Source of the DNA: Diadema setosum
Taxonomy: Eukaryota; Echinodermata; Echinoidea; Diadematoida; Diadematidae
Assembly (NCBI GenBank): GCA_033980235.1
Contig: CM067069.1
Coordinates: forward strand, 16,875,650 to 16,939,649
Reading direction: 5' to 3'
DNA: 64,000 nucleotides
Below are positions 47,147 to 57,864 of this stretch, one piece after another. Below the pieces are notes generated by a model. That model worked only from the letters and a program-made list of their open reading frames with translations, did not search any database and was not told the origin of the DNA. Each line of letters begins with the position of its first letter. The stretch's first letter is position 1. The position numbers and the translations under genes were made by a program.

Positions 47147-50100
47147 AAAAAAATACAAATCTTTTATTTTCAAAATCTTATATTCAGTAAACAATGGTTC
47201 TGAATGGGAACGTGGCGGTACGCCGCATATGATACGAAGTACCTTTTTTTTTTTGCAGTAAATTATTTATCTAATAAAGTTTGATGGGCACTACTCCATG
47301 CTAGGAGTCCGTAATTAAGATACGGTAAAATCAGAGAAAAATACAAGGTCAACAAAGAGGACATTGGAATATGACACTTGAGTCTATTTATGATACCAAT
47401 ATTACGTGAAATGATTGTACTAAAGTTAATAATGTGCGGTCTCCATGAAAATTTATCATCCACTGTGATACCAAGGAATTTTATATGAGATACACGTTCT
47501 AACAGAGTGTCATCAAAACTGATATTTGTGCGCAAAGCTTCTACAGATTTGCTAAAAAGCATATACTTAGTTTTCTGGAGATTAAGTGATAATTCATTAG
47601 CTCTTATCCACTGAGTAACTTTTTTCAATTCAGAATTAACAATGCTTACGAGAGTATCTGGATTTCGGTGAGAAAAGAAAACACTGGAATCATCAGCAAA
47701 AAGTATAAAAGAGTATATCACATGATACAAAAGTCATTGATATAAATAATAAAAAGTAAAGGTCGTAATAAGCTACCCTGTGGGACGCCACGTTTAATAA
47801 ATTCTAGATGTGAGTCATTCTCGTCTAGAGATACATATTGTTTTCGATTTTGTAGGTAACTCCTGAACCACTCCAAGGCCTTCCCCCGTATTCCATAATG
47901 AGACAATTTATATGATAAAATGTCATGATTTATCGTTTCGAAGGCCTTGGAGAAGTCCAGGAAGATACCAATTAGATGAGAATGATTATCAATAGCATGC
48001 GCGGCGTGGTCAATAAACTTCAAAAAGGCATGAATGGTACTGTGTTTCTGACGAAACCCAAATTGAGAATGTTTAAAAACATGAAAATTAAGAAAATTAA
48101 TTGTTCTTACAAATACCAATTTTTCCAACATTTCAGATAAGGATGAAAGCAAAGAAATGGGTCTATAATATTACTTACATCAAATTCGTCTCCTTTTTGA
48201 AATAAAGGAAAAACCTTAGCTTTCTTCATAATTTCAGGAAAAACATCACTTAGTATAGATTTATTGAAAATATGTGAAAGTGGGTGAGCAAATGATGATA
48301 TAATTACTTATATCATCATAACCGGCCCTTCGTTTATTATTCATTGCAGTAACAATATCTATTATTTCATATTTTGTAGTTGGAACAAAAAAAAAATAGA
48401 ACTAGAATTAGGTTGACCTAAGAATGTAGAAAAATGCGTATTTGACTGTGGTCCTTCTTCTGTCAGATTTTCCCCAATCATTGAAAAATAAGAATTAAAT
48501 ATATTAACTATATCATTAGGATCTTCAAAAATTTTATTATCATATTTTAACTTTGTAATATCTAATTTCTTTTTTGATATATTCATAGCCTGCTTCAATA
48601 TCTTTCATGTATTCTTTATATTATGTTTATATTTCTCTAACTGAATCATATAATATTTCCTCTTTTCCAACCGTATAATCTTCGTTAAAATATTTTTATA
48701 CGAAGTGTATTTATTTTTTGACTTCTCAGTTTTGTTCATTTTGAATTTATAATATAACCTATTTTTCCTATTTATTGAACGAAGAACAGATTTTGAAATC
48801 CATGGAAGTTTAAGAGACGTTTTATAATTAAGTAACTTATCTTTTATTTTAGGAATATAATCATCAAAATATTTATTCATAATCTCTGAAAATTTTCAAA
48901 TGATGCATTTACGTCATCATTATCATAAACACTAGACCAGTCAGCCCTATCTATTGTAGCAAGCACCAAGGCTAGCCAAATTTTCCGGTGAAGCTCTACG
49001 TCTAAATGAAGAAAATTGAAACTTTTTAACCAAATGTTTAAGATCAAAACATGTTATAATAGGGAAATGATCAGTTATATCGGATAGAATTATACCAGAA
49101 TTTAAAATTCGCACAGAATTAGAAAAATATTATCAAGGAGGGTTGCGGAGTGACTTGTAACACGAGTTGGGTTCAAAATTAGTGGGAAGAAAGAGGCTGA
49201 CAAAAACATTTCAAGAAATTCTTGAGATGTGATATTATTCTCAATCAAATCAATATTAAAATCACCCATTATGAAAATGCTTTTATTGATAAATAAAGGA
49301 CTTTTTAATAAATTTGTCATACAATTCAAAAAATCCTTGGAACTAGAACTTGGGGGTCTATAAACAATACCAATTATAATATTCTTACTTTGCGGAATAC
49401 AAATTTCCACAAACAAATTCTCTACAATTTCATTCATTACATTTAATTCATCACAAACACTAAATTCAATTTTTTAGATAAATAAAAAGTGACTCCACCA
49501 CCCGACCTGTTTACTCTGTTGTTAACAATAAACTCATAACCATTTAATGCATACGGCAAATTAACGTCAAATGATAACCATGTTTCAGTTAAACCTATTA
49601 CTGAAATGTGTTGTTTATTTTGATTATCTAATAATATCTGTAACTCATCAAAATGTTTATTGATACTCTTTATATTTAAATGTAACATAGAAAATATACT
49701 TTGTAAAATCTTTTGTGTAATCTTTAAACTGATCAACAGTTACATATTTAGAAGGAATTTGAGGGGAGTCATATTCAAAATCAAAATCATTATACACATT
49801 ATCTTTTGAAGATGAGTTTACATTATTAGCAATAAGATCGTCAAAAAAAGCTGACGATTGTGACTAATTCCGACTTAATTCCGAAGGGGAGCATCTAAAC
49901 AGATCAAAGAGTTCATCATCATCTAGGGTACCTTGTATGATTATTGCTATTAAATAGATTATTGTGCATTAACCCCCACCCCCGCCCCATTAGCAATGTA
50001 CATTTTGTTTTTCTAAGGAAGAACATAATTAAAAGATAAAGGTTGTAGGATTTTGATGACAGTTCAAATGGAACAGATTGTATGCAGAGGTGCACATTCT

Positions 50101-50599
50101 TTTTAATATCGTACATATTTCTGTAAATGTCACTTTTAGAAACACCTGTGCCCGAAGTGATGCCCACAGAGAGTATTGGTAAGAACAGCTCTTTATTTAA
50201 AGTTTCTGTAATATTTATTAAGCTTGACGCTATAGATGTATCACCCACCTTATTATCTATGTGTCGAATGTAGAGATTGTAGCTTGATATATTTATTTGT
50301 TCATATTCTCCATGTTCATAGTATCTATTCATAATAAAATCTAATGTCTTGGTTTTTCCTTAATGAGTTTTATGAAAGACATATCAAAAGATCAAGTATG
50401 TCGTTACAGTTATTATTCTGAAAATTAAAAATTTAGAAGTCATGTTGGACTTGTGCTGCATTGTGGGGGAACTCCCTTTCTTGATGCTACACACTCCCTC
50501 TTTCTAAACACTCTCTGTCGGATGAACAAAACAATGACAATTCATTTTTATACAAATTTGATATCAAACATTCGTATGCCAAAGCCCGGAATTTACTGA

Positions 50600-51142
50600 A
50601 GTCCATGATTTGGTTGAATTGCTGATTTAATTGTCACTGGAAATGGTTATCTCTTTCTGGCATGTCCAACAATATTTGAAAAATAATACAGGACATGCAC
50701 AGATATCTGGGAATAGAACTTAAATGGAGATTTCATCCTGGCTGGTTTTATACTGTTTTGTATATGAAAACAGAAAATTCAGGAAAATTTGAAGACACAC
50801 AAACAAGTCATGAATTGTTAAAGCTTAAGAAGTAGTAAAAACAGATTGGCAGCTCTGTGGTGAATAGGTGTTGAACTGCAACGCTCTATTTGGTTTAAAC
50901 ACACAAAAAAGAATTGTAATGTTTTTCTTATGTTCTGAAAGCTAGCTTTCATGTAGGTCCCATCGTATTTCTCTTTGTTTAACCCTATTTCGGTTTTGAC
51001 CAGTTATAATTCCAAAACGTGTTATCACTATGTATATTGTTTGTTTTCTGCACATTGCTTACAAGGTAAAATAACTTGTCTATATCTGTTGTAATATTCA
51101 TAAATGAGAAGTATGAAAATAAAATGAATTGAAATGAATTGA
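50600..51142 (+). repeat. Probable 3' end of a second CR1-type LINE
   Basis: The stretch ends AAAATAAAATGAATTGAAATGAATTGA, closely similar to the reverse-oriented tail of the LINE at 46195, and is followed by a T run. A short plus-strand translation, YLGIELKWRFHPG, resembles the LGI(xx)D...W..H motif near the RT end. Boundaries are uncertain. Confidence 0.4.
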
Positions 51143-51684
51143 TTTTTTTTTTCAGATCTCTCTAGGTCTGAAACAAGAGTACTCTTCTTTTAGGAGAGGG
51201 TTGGGGGAGCTTTCCCTGAGCAAATCACTTTCATCTGTTCCCTAGTATTAATAAAAGGGACAATTGTTGGAACTTTGTATACAAAGCAAACGGAAAGCTG
51301 TTCGATAACGATGTCACGCAGAGTGGACAATTTGTCTTACTCACTAAACATTGACAGTTCACACTATTTAGGAGTGTTAAGTGTTAACTTAAAGTGATTG
51401 TAGAAAGCAGCCACAAAATCATCTCCTTCCCCACTCTGCAAAATCATAAACGCCTTCATGCCCATTTTTCAAAATTGTGCATCGTCAGTACATGTACTTA
51501 TTTCAAATTGTACATTGGCCTTCAAATACACGTACACTATCTTTCTAAGAATAGTCAACAAGGTGTGTTCGAAATCTCCCTTCTCTGAGTGTTAAGTTCT
51601 TTTCCATTACTTCTGTTTATTGTCCTAGGTATCGATGTATAAATGTCATGTAGTTCAATGCCCCCTTTCTTTCTTCGTCAATAG
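51143..51684. other. Upstream intron or flank of the Ly6-like gene
   Basis: No first exon or signal-peptide exon was recognised. The pyrimidine-rich CCCCCTTTCTTTCTTCGTCAATAG at its end is the acceptor for the next exon. Confidence 0.35.
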
Positions 51685-51873
51685 TTATTACGACAGAAAG
51701 TGGCATCACATGCTCACAGTGCAGAGATATAAGGCCAAATATGCCAGGATTCACTGGATTTAACGGAGTCGGCCAACCTTGTGTGGATTTCCCATCGCCA
51801 AACTCCTTTAGCTGTCCTCAGTCTAGGAGCTGCAAGTTTATGAACATCACAACTTCTATGCACCACCCACTGC
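51685..51873 (+). CDS. Ly6/uPAR-like gene, first recognised exon
   Basis: Acceptor CTTCGTCAATAG, donor CTGC|GTAAGT, 189 nt, phase 1-1. The peptide begins TTESGITCSQCRDIRPNMPG and has six Cys in the order CxxC, C, C, C (QPC, FSC, RSC), ending SCKFMNITTSMHHPL. The ITCSQC start with following Cys spacing is that of the N-terminal half of a Ly6/three-finger domain, as in secreted or GPI-anchored cell-surface proteins. The gene lies on the opposite strand, between the HYR and FN3 exons of the CUB-array locus. The upstream signal peptide and downstream splice partner are not resolved. Confidence 0.65.
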
Positions 51874-52129
51874 GTAAGTTTGCGTATTTTCTGTGGGATT
51901 TCTCAATATTCTTCTTATGACGCTCTATACCTGTAATATTGATAGAATCATCAATTCGCTTGTTTACGTAACAGAGGGAAACAAAGATAAATAAAATATC
52001 ATTAGCTGAGATCAGAAGAGATAACTTTATTGCCTCAATTTTTATTTCCTATTAACCTTTGTGCACAGTTTTCACTCTTTAAAAAGGGGATATTTTTTAA
52101 ACATTGTCAATACAAAGTAACATCATCGC

Positions 52130-52982
52130 CGAGGCGGCCTTCACTTCAGTGTAAACGCGCAAAAGGCCAAAATGTGAGGTCAAAATTGGCCGCGCATTTG
52201 GCCTCGCTCTGGAGGTGGTCTCGGCCGTGGCCAAGCCGCGGCCGAGCCCGGCCTTTTCTCAGTGTAAACGCAAACTGGGCCAAATGCGCGGCCAGTTTTA
52301 GTCTGGCTTCCAAACCCTCTGCCTGTACTATTTCGCTATTCAGGATATTAACCCCCTCAACGTCGAAAACTAGTATAATTTAAGGAGGTATTGTCCTGCA
52401 AAGGATTTTTTTTTTCCTTAAGCAAAGGCCTTTGCCTGAACGGCGACGGAATTCAGTTGGCAAAGGGTCTGAAAACCAGACAATACCAAATTACATTTGT
52501 TTACAAGCAGAGCGCCACTACGACAAAATATGGAAAGGTTTGAATTAAAAGCGCGGCCGAGCCCGGCAGTGTAAACGGACAAAATTGCGCGGCCCGGCCT
52601 CGCAATTGAGGCTGGGCTCGGCCCAGCCCCGCTTCAGTGTAAACACACAAAAGGCCAAATGCGGGGCCAAAATTGACCTCGCATTTGGCCTCGCTCTGGA
52701 GGAGGTCTCGGCCGCGGCCGAGCCCGGCCTTTTCTCAGTGTAAACGCAAACTGGGCTAATTGCGCGGCCAATTTTAGTCTGGCTTCCAAAACCTCTGCCC
52801 ATACTATTTCGCTATTCAGGATATTAACCCCCTAAACGTCGAAAGCTAGTATAGTTAAAGGTGGTTTTGTCCTGCAAAGGATTTTTCCTTCGGCAAAGGC
52901 CTTTGCCCGAACGATTACGCTTGTTTACAAGCAGAGCGCCACTACGACAAAATATTGAAAGGTTTGAATTAAAAGCGCGGCC
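52130..52982. repeat. GC-rich tandem repeat, two copies of 424 bp
   Basis: TTACAAGCAGAGCGCCACTA recurs at 52501 and 52925, and TATTTCGCTATTCAGGATAT and CAGTGTAAACG also recur. Copies contain dense GGCC, GCGGCCG and CTCGGCC motifs, unlike the AT-rich neighbours. It contains no credible gene; the Arg/Ala-rich translations are compositional. Confidence 0.75.
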
Positions 52983-54090
52983 TTACCCAACGTTTTCTTT
53001 TCTTTCTTCATAGGTTCCTTTTGGCGCACCATAACAAAACACAACAACCCGGACGCACTCCGTCCACACAGTGGGCTTCGTTGCCTCTCCCTCGCTTCTT
53101 CTACCATCCCGACTTTGCCACTGTCACTATCAGTGTCATTGTCACTGTCATCACTCAATTCACTCTCGATGTCAAACTCAAAGTCTGTCCGTACAATATA
53201 AGGTAAAAATTGGACGTTTTAATGTCTCAGCCGAGAAAGCAGATGCGACTAAAGACAGGCCAGATATTGCATCCGCTCACCAAGAAATACGTGCTTTATG
53301 AATGGTGATCTCGATGTCCCGCTGCACTCGTACAAATGGTTTCGTTCATTCGTGACGGCATATTTTAGGGCTCGAAAAAGACGGCTGTTCCGGAGCGAAT
53401 ATCGGTGAAGCAAATCAGGCAGCTTTAACTCACGATTTCTCAGTGGCGCGAATTATCTTTTAATAAGTCACATTTAAAATCTGTTCTAGGAGACATTTCC
53501 CTCTGCTTTGACACCTTCTTTTATATGATTCTATTGATTTCAATGTCTCGTTCACCATACTTTAAGTGCGACAGGTGATGAGTTCCCTACGTCAGGACCA
53601 TGGTGTCCAAGTAATTTATGATCTATTGAAACAGAGATCTAGGATTATTGAGATGAAAGTCGGATGAGTGGCGTGTGGGGTAAGAATGGATATCAGTACT
53701 GTAGGTAAAGAATGCTTCAAATGAAAAAGGAAGTAGGTGTGTGACATACTTAAACATACAGTGTAAAAATGTAATTCTTTTCTTTGAAAATGGGAGTGGT
53801 ATGATCAAAATAGTTGGATTGGGAGCATATTCTTATTGCTTTCTTTTCTAATAAAAAAGAGTGCTTCGATCTTGCTTTCAGTCAATCAGATGAAATAATT
53901 TGTGTAGCTTATAAGAGTCTGTCCGTGCGAAAAAAAAAATCTGACCAAACGCTTCATGAAATACCCCCCCTCACTCAATGTCACAGGAGCTACCTATTAG
54001 ATTGCAGCGGTACTATGGGTATCTTAACTGTATGTTCTTAATACATCTTTTTTTTTTTTTTTTGATATGTTGGGTACGTTCATAGTATAG
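52983..54090. other. Non-coding interval with a possible acidic coding remnant
   Basis: On the minus strand about 53085-53200 an acidic stretch reads DFEFDIESELSDDSDNDTDS. It could be an N-terminal exon of an unknown gene or a domesticated or decayed transposase, but no splice or downstream support is seen. The rest shows no feature except a T run at about 54044-54062. Confidence 0.2.
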
Positions 54091-55018
54091 AAATAATGAC
54101 TGCTATGAGGGGCACAGTTAAAATTATGGACCCAAGGTGATGTGAAAACCGTAACCATGCCCGAAGCGAAGCTGAGGGCATTATGGTTATGGTGTTCACA
54201 TCACCGAGGGCCTATATAATATTTTAACTGTTCCCCGAATATCAAGCAGTCATTATTTGTTTTATATACCGAAAATATAGATTCCGAAACATAGATACCG
54301 ACAATATAGATTCTAGTCTCTTTTACAGCACTCGTAATCAACACTGATCGACAGCGCGGCGGTCGTATTGTTTGGTGCGTACATGAGTGATCTTGTGTGT
54401 ACAGTGTACGGGGTTGCGACTGTCTCCAAACCAGTCCGCTAGTCTGTTTTACAGCACGCTGATCGAATGCGCGGCGGTCGTATCATTGGTGCGTACATTA
54501 TGAGCGATCTATGTGTACGGGGTCGCGACTGTCTCCAAACCTATGTACTAACTGTGACTGTACATACACGCTGACATACACTGACACGCTGACTATGAGG
54601 GGCACTGATACACTGACACGCTGACATACACTGTGTACACATAGATGATCACGTGTACGCATATTATATGAGCGATCTATGTGTACGGGGTCGCGACTGT
54701 CTCCAAACCTATGTACTACGCACCAATGGTACATGTACGTACGACCGCCGCGCTGTCGATCAGCATTGATTACAACTTACAAGTGCTGTAAAAGAGACTA
54801 GAATCTATATTTTCGGTATCTATATTTCGGAATCTATATTTTCGGTATATAAAACAAATTATGACTGCTTGATATTCGGGGCACAGTTAAAATTATGTAG
54901 GCCCTCGGTGATGTGAAAACCATAACAATGCCCTAAGCTTCGCTTCGGGCATGGTTACGGTTTTCACATCACCTCGGGCCCATAATTTTAACTGTGCCCC
55001 TCATAGCAGTCATTATTT
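54091..55018. mobile_element. Foldback element with inverted repeats of about 300 bp
   Basis: The left arm from AATAATGACTGCTATGAGGG through GATCGACAGCGCGGCGGTCGTA is repeated inversely at the right, ending CCCTCATAGCAGTCATTATT, with scattered mismatches. The centre contains TACACTGACACGCTGAC-type short repeats and TATGTGTACGGGGTCGCGAC in both orientations. There is no coding capacity. It ends only a few bases before the Ly6-like exon at 55022. Confidence 0.8.
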
Positions 55019-55021
55019 GTT

Positions 55022-55137
55022 TGATGTGACCGTTACTCAAATGGAGAGAGGGTGCGGCGATGAGGGTATGCCTCCCAACATGTGTCTCACTTCATCTGAC
55101 TTGGTTGGGGCGCTAGATGAAATTAGTGGCCCCTTAA
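55022..55137 (+). CDS. Ly6-like exon, left part (split by transposon)
   Basis: The frame FDVTVTQMERGCGDEG, then PPNMCLTSSDLVGALDEISG continues the Ly6 pattern with the central RGC and C motifs. It runs into a TTAA at 55134-55137, where a mobile element starts, and would stop seven bases later. With the element and one TTAA removed, the frame passes directly into 57136. The 5' splice boundary is unclear: the nearest AG in the correct phase lies inside GGAGAGAG|GG, and the preceding bases belong to the foldback element end. Confidence 0.55.
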
Positions 55138-57131
55138 CCCTATAAAGCCCAAGGGGGGGGGGGGCACATTGTGCCCCCTACCATATTTTCGTTTGCCAAT
55201 CCTACACCCTTAACCCGATTTCAACCAAATTTGGTAACTTTACCTAAAATCTTATTGCGCACATTTTGATGTATAGTTTAGCTATGTCCGATATTGCTGG
55301 TTGCCATAGCAACCGTAAACTGACAACCATGTTCGTCAGATTGTGCACGATTTTCTGTTCCAATTTCATTTAACAATAATAATAATGGATGAAGTGGGGG
55401 TTTCTTGGCTGTAATTTGCTGAAGGACCAAAGGGTGAAGTAATTATGGTTGTGAATTACCCTGAAATGGCCTTCTTATTATTTCCTTTATTTTCTATATG
55501 TCATACGCATTAAACAATAGATACAATAGAAATAATCGAAAATACAGCATTTTCCAAAGACTACCCTTTTATTTTGTGTTATCTTCACACAAGCGTTGCC
55601 TGTAATATCATTTGTTTATCATATTATCAATCTGCAAACTCAAAATTTCAATATTTTGGAAATATGAAATATGATACCAATATTTATGTATCCATTCCGA
55701 GCAATACATCATAGGTTTTAAATATTTCTGTATATTGTAATGAATAGCGCCCCTATAAAAATGTTGACCTTGAGAAACTTCAACCATAACAAATAGTGAA
55801 GGTTGACTTGCTTTGCCTTTGTAGTAAATATGAAAATGATTGATATAAAATAAAAACATAGATATACTTGGGTTAGGGTTAGAAAGATAAAGAAATAAAA
55901 AGAACTAGATATATCGCTACGGCTACTGATATGCCTCCGCCATAATGCATGGTTCTCCTAATAGGTCTATAGTATAATGTCTTGACAATGTGTGATGACA
56001 GTTTCACACAATTGGCAAAATATTAAAATGACAGGTTTGACACAAATGTGCTGATTGTTCACTTTCTAGAACTAGGCTCAATTGGATGAATGATTAAAAT
56101 GTCAGAGTGCAGGTATTTGGGGAACTGATGATTTTTACTTGACTTTTGACCCTTTTATAAGTTTATGCATTGAGTAATTTTCAAGGTATTGAGAAAAAGT
56201 ATAATTTCAGTATCAAATGGGAAAATAGCATTATCTAAACCTGGTCTTTGACCTTTGACCTCACAGTTCCACAGAGAATCACTGTTAAGTAGAACATGCA
56301 TAAATATGTAAGTTTCATGATGATACCTTGAGTTACTTTCGAGATATGGAGGAAAAAGTGAAATTTAGCACTTTCACTTGACCTTTGACCTTTTGACCTT
56401 TGACCTTTTGGCAAGAAACTTCCCCAAAAATATATATTGGGTAATACATGCCATACATCAAGTAAAAAAAAAAAACAAACTTCAGGCATATTGCATTTTA
56501 AGGAAAGTAGTAATATTTTGAGGAGTTGACCTTGACCTTTGACCCCCTGACCTTTGACCCATAACCCCAACTTCCCTAGATAATCACTGCCCATCGGTAC
56601 AAGCATATATACTATTCAAGTTCCATGAAGGTACCTTGAACCATTTGCGAGATATGGAGAAAAACATGAAATTTCAAATTTTTTTCACAAAATAACCTGT
56701 GACCTTTGACCTTTGACCCTGTGACCCTAAAATCCACACAAAGTATCATCCCCCAAGGATATACCCTCATACCAAGTTTGATGTAAAACCATCACACGGT
56801 TCTTGAGATATCGACAAAAACAAAACGGGACGGACGGACGTACGGACGGACGTACGGACGGACGGACGGACGGACGGACGGACGGACGACCCGAAAACAT
56901 AATGCCTCCGGCCACTTCGTTGCGGAGGCATAAAAAACATTATTTTAGCGTATTTCCTATGTATTTCTGTATATTTTGGTGAATAGCGCCCTCAGTGGAT
57001 GATCTTGAGAAATTTCAAGTGTTGGGTCATGTACAGTATGAGTTGCCCTACCCATGTGCTAAATATGATGGTCATACATCATATAATAAAGAAGTTATAT
57101 AGGGGGTCAAAATAGCTTGGGCTTTATAGGG
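55138..57131. mobile_element. piggyBac-type non-autonomous element, TTAA target
   Basis: Perfect 16-bp terminal inverted repeats CCCTATAAAGCCCAAG / CTTGGGCTTTATAGGG are flanked on both sides by TTAA (55134-55137, 57132-57135). TTAA duplication and a CCC terminus are diagnostic of the piggyBac superfamily. The element contains two diverged direct copies of a segment with TATTTCTGTATATT and GAATAGCGCCC (55725 and 56965 regions) and a nested repeat at about 55900-56940. No transposase is present. Confidence 0.85.
55900..56940. repeat. Nested repeat with TGACCT runs, (ACGG)n and ATGCCTCCG ends
   Basis: It begins near GATATGCCTCCGCCATAATG (a relative of 1-225 in inverse) and ends GGACGGACGG...AACATAATGCCTCCGGCCAC, TGCGGAGGCATAAAA. 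The middle carries several diverged copies of a unit with CTTTGACCTTTGACC and GAGATATGGAG(G/A)AAAA. It sits inside the piggyBac-type element and separates that element's two direct repeats. Confidence 0.55.
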
Positions 57132-57285
57132 TTAAGCTCTCTGGAGGCTATTGGACTGACCTTCAAGGGAATTGATTGTCAGGTCTGCACTTGCCACACC
57201 GGCGACCTGTGCAATGAAAGACCACTGGACTTGGCTGCAACAACACCAGCAACTAACACAGGGCCTATAATGAATCTTGTGGTTC
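57132..57285 (+). CDS. Ly6-like exon, right part
   Basis: The frame reads LSSLEAIGLTFKGIDCQVCT, then CHTGDLCNERP, with the Ly6 C-terminal hallmark C.C....DLCN, followed by a Thr/Ala-rich stretch. The TTA at the TTAA is in the same frame as the TTA at 55134, so the two parts were one exon before insertion. A donor C|GTACAT at 57285 leaves phase 1 and could join the acceptor TTTTCTAG at 57373. Otherwise the frame stops at about 57308. Confidence 0.55.
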
Positions 57286-57373
57286 GTACATCACCCATCA
57301 CACTTTGAGTGTCATCTCTCATGCACTATTGGTCATCCCTTTGACTAAGTTGACATATTTGTTTCTTTTCTAG

Positions 57374-57735
57374 CTGAAACCCATCAATGGTTCCATTGCA
57401 ACCAGACATGGCAGGAGTTGTTCTTTAGGGTTATAGAGAATACGTATTCTATCCACACGGTGTAGATGTCCACCGCCCGATAAAGTTGGGCACAAGGTTG
57501 GGACTGAAAACTCCAAAAAGTGTAGGCCTACGACTCCTAAGTGTTCATGAATTATGACAGCGACATGCAGCCCACTGTTTGACACTGTGTTCTTTCCAAT
57601 AGGGATGGTATGACACCTTTCCCAGAGACCCACTTCCGAAATTATTTTTGTGATAAAAAATCTGAACTCTTCATCCGCTGTGCGGATAAATGTCGCATTG
57701 ATTTCATTCTGCACTGTTGTAATCTAAACAACTGT
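57374..57735 (+). pseudogene. Second Ly6-like domain exon, frame-disrupted
   Basis: After the acceptor TTTCTTTTCTAG the frame reads ETHQWFHCNQTWQELFFRV and stops near 57453. A neighbouring frame continues CRCPPPDKVGHKVG and KKCRPTTPKC, then stops. A third gives NYFCDKKSELFIRC, ADKCRID and ends LHCCNLNNCE, the CC..n.C ending typical of Ly6 domains. The three pieces in order look like one Ly6 domain with two frameshifts. Alternatives are a sequencing or assembly error, or chance Cys clustering. Confidence 0.4.
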
Positions 57736-57864
57736 GAAATTACGCTGTTTTTTTCACATCAGTTTGGAGGATTGAAGACAGCAGAGTCAATTGCGTCAAT
57801 AGATCAGCAGAGAGGTGTCGTTAATGAGTTTTGGGTTACAGGTACCTGCAGAGTTAGGGGGTGC

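Larger units (their letters stand above)
46195..50332 (-). mobile_element. CR1/Jockey-type non-LTR retrotransposon (decayed)
   Basis: Order along the minus strand: an N-terminal part (about 49740-50332, open only in pieces); an APE endonuclease at 49102-49736 (HLNIKSINKHFDELQ, GLTETWL, GDFNIDL, LLDNI); a linker at 48362-48880; reverse transcriptase at 47263-48152 (FGFRQKHST, LDFSKAFETINHDIL, GVPQGSLLRPLLFIIYIND, FADD, LGITVD); a C-terminal block partly inverted at 46949-47146; a YTGPRFWN-type remnant near 46900; and a 3' UTR ending in a (TTGAA/AATTG)n tail at 46195-46212. Frameshifts and stops occur between the endonuclease and RT and within RT, so it is inactive. It lies in the interval between FN3 and HYR in the same orientation as that gene. 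Confidence 0.85.

Noticed and set aside
52545..52802. Arg/Ala-rich open frames in the GC-rich repeat
   Set aside because: Both strands and several frames are open because of composition, and there are no domain motifs.
57374..57714. 114-codon minus-strand open frame
   Set aside because: It is antisense to the Cys-rich Ly6-like pieces, with no domain match.
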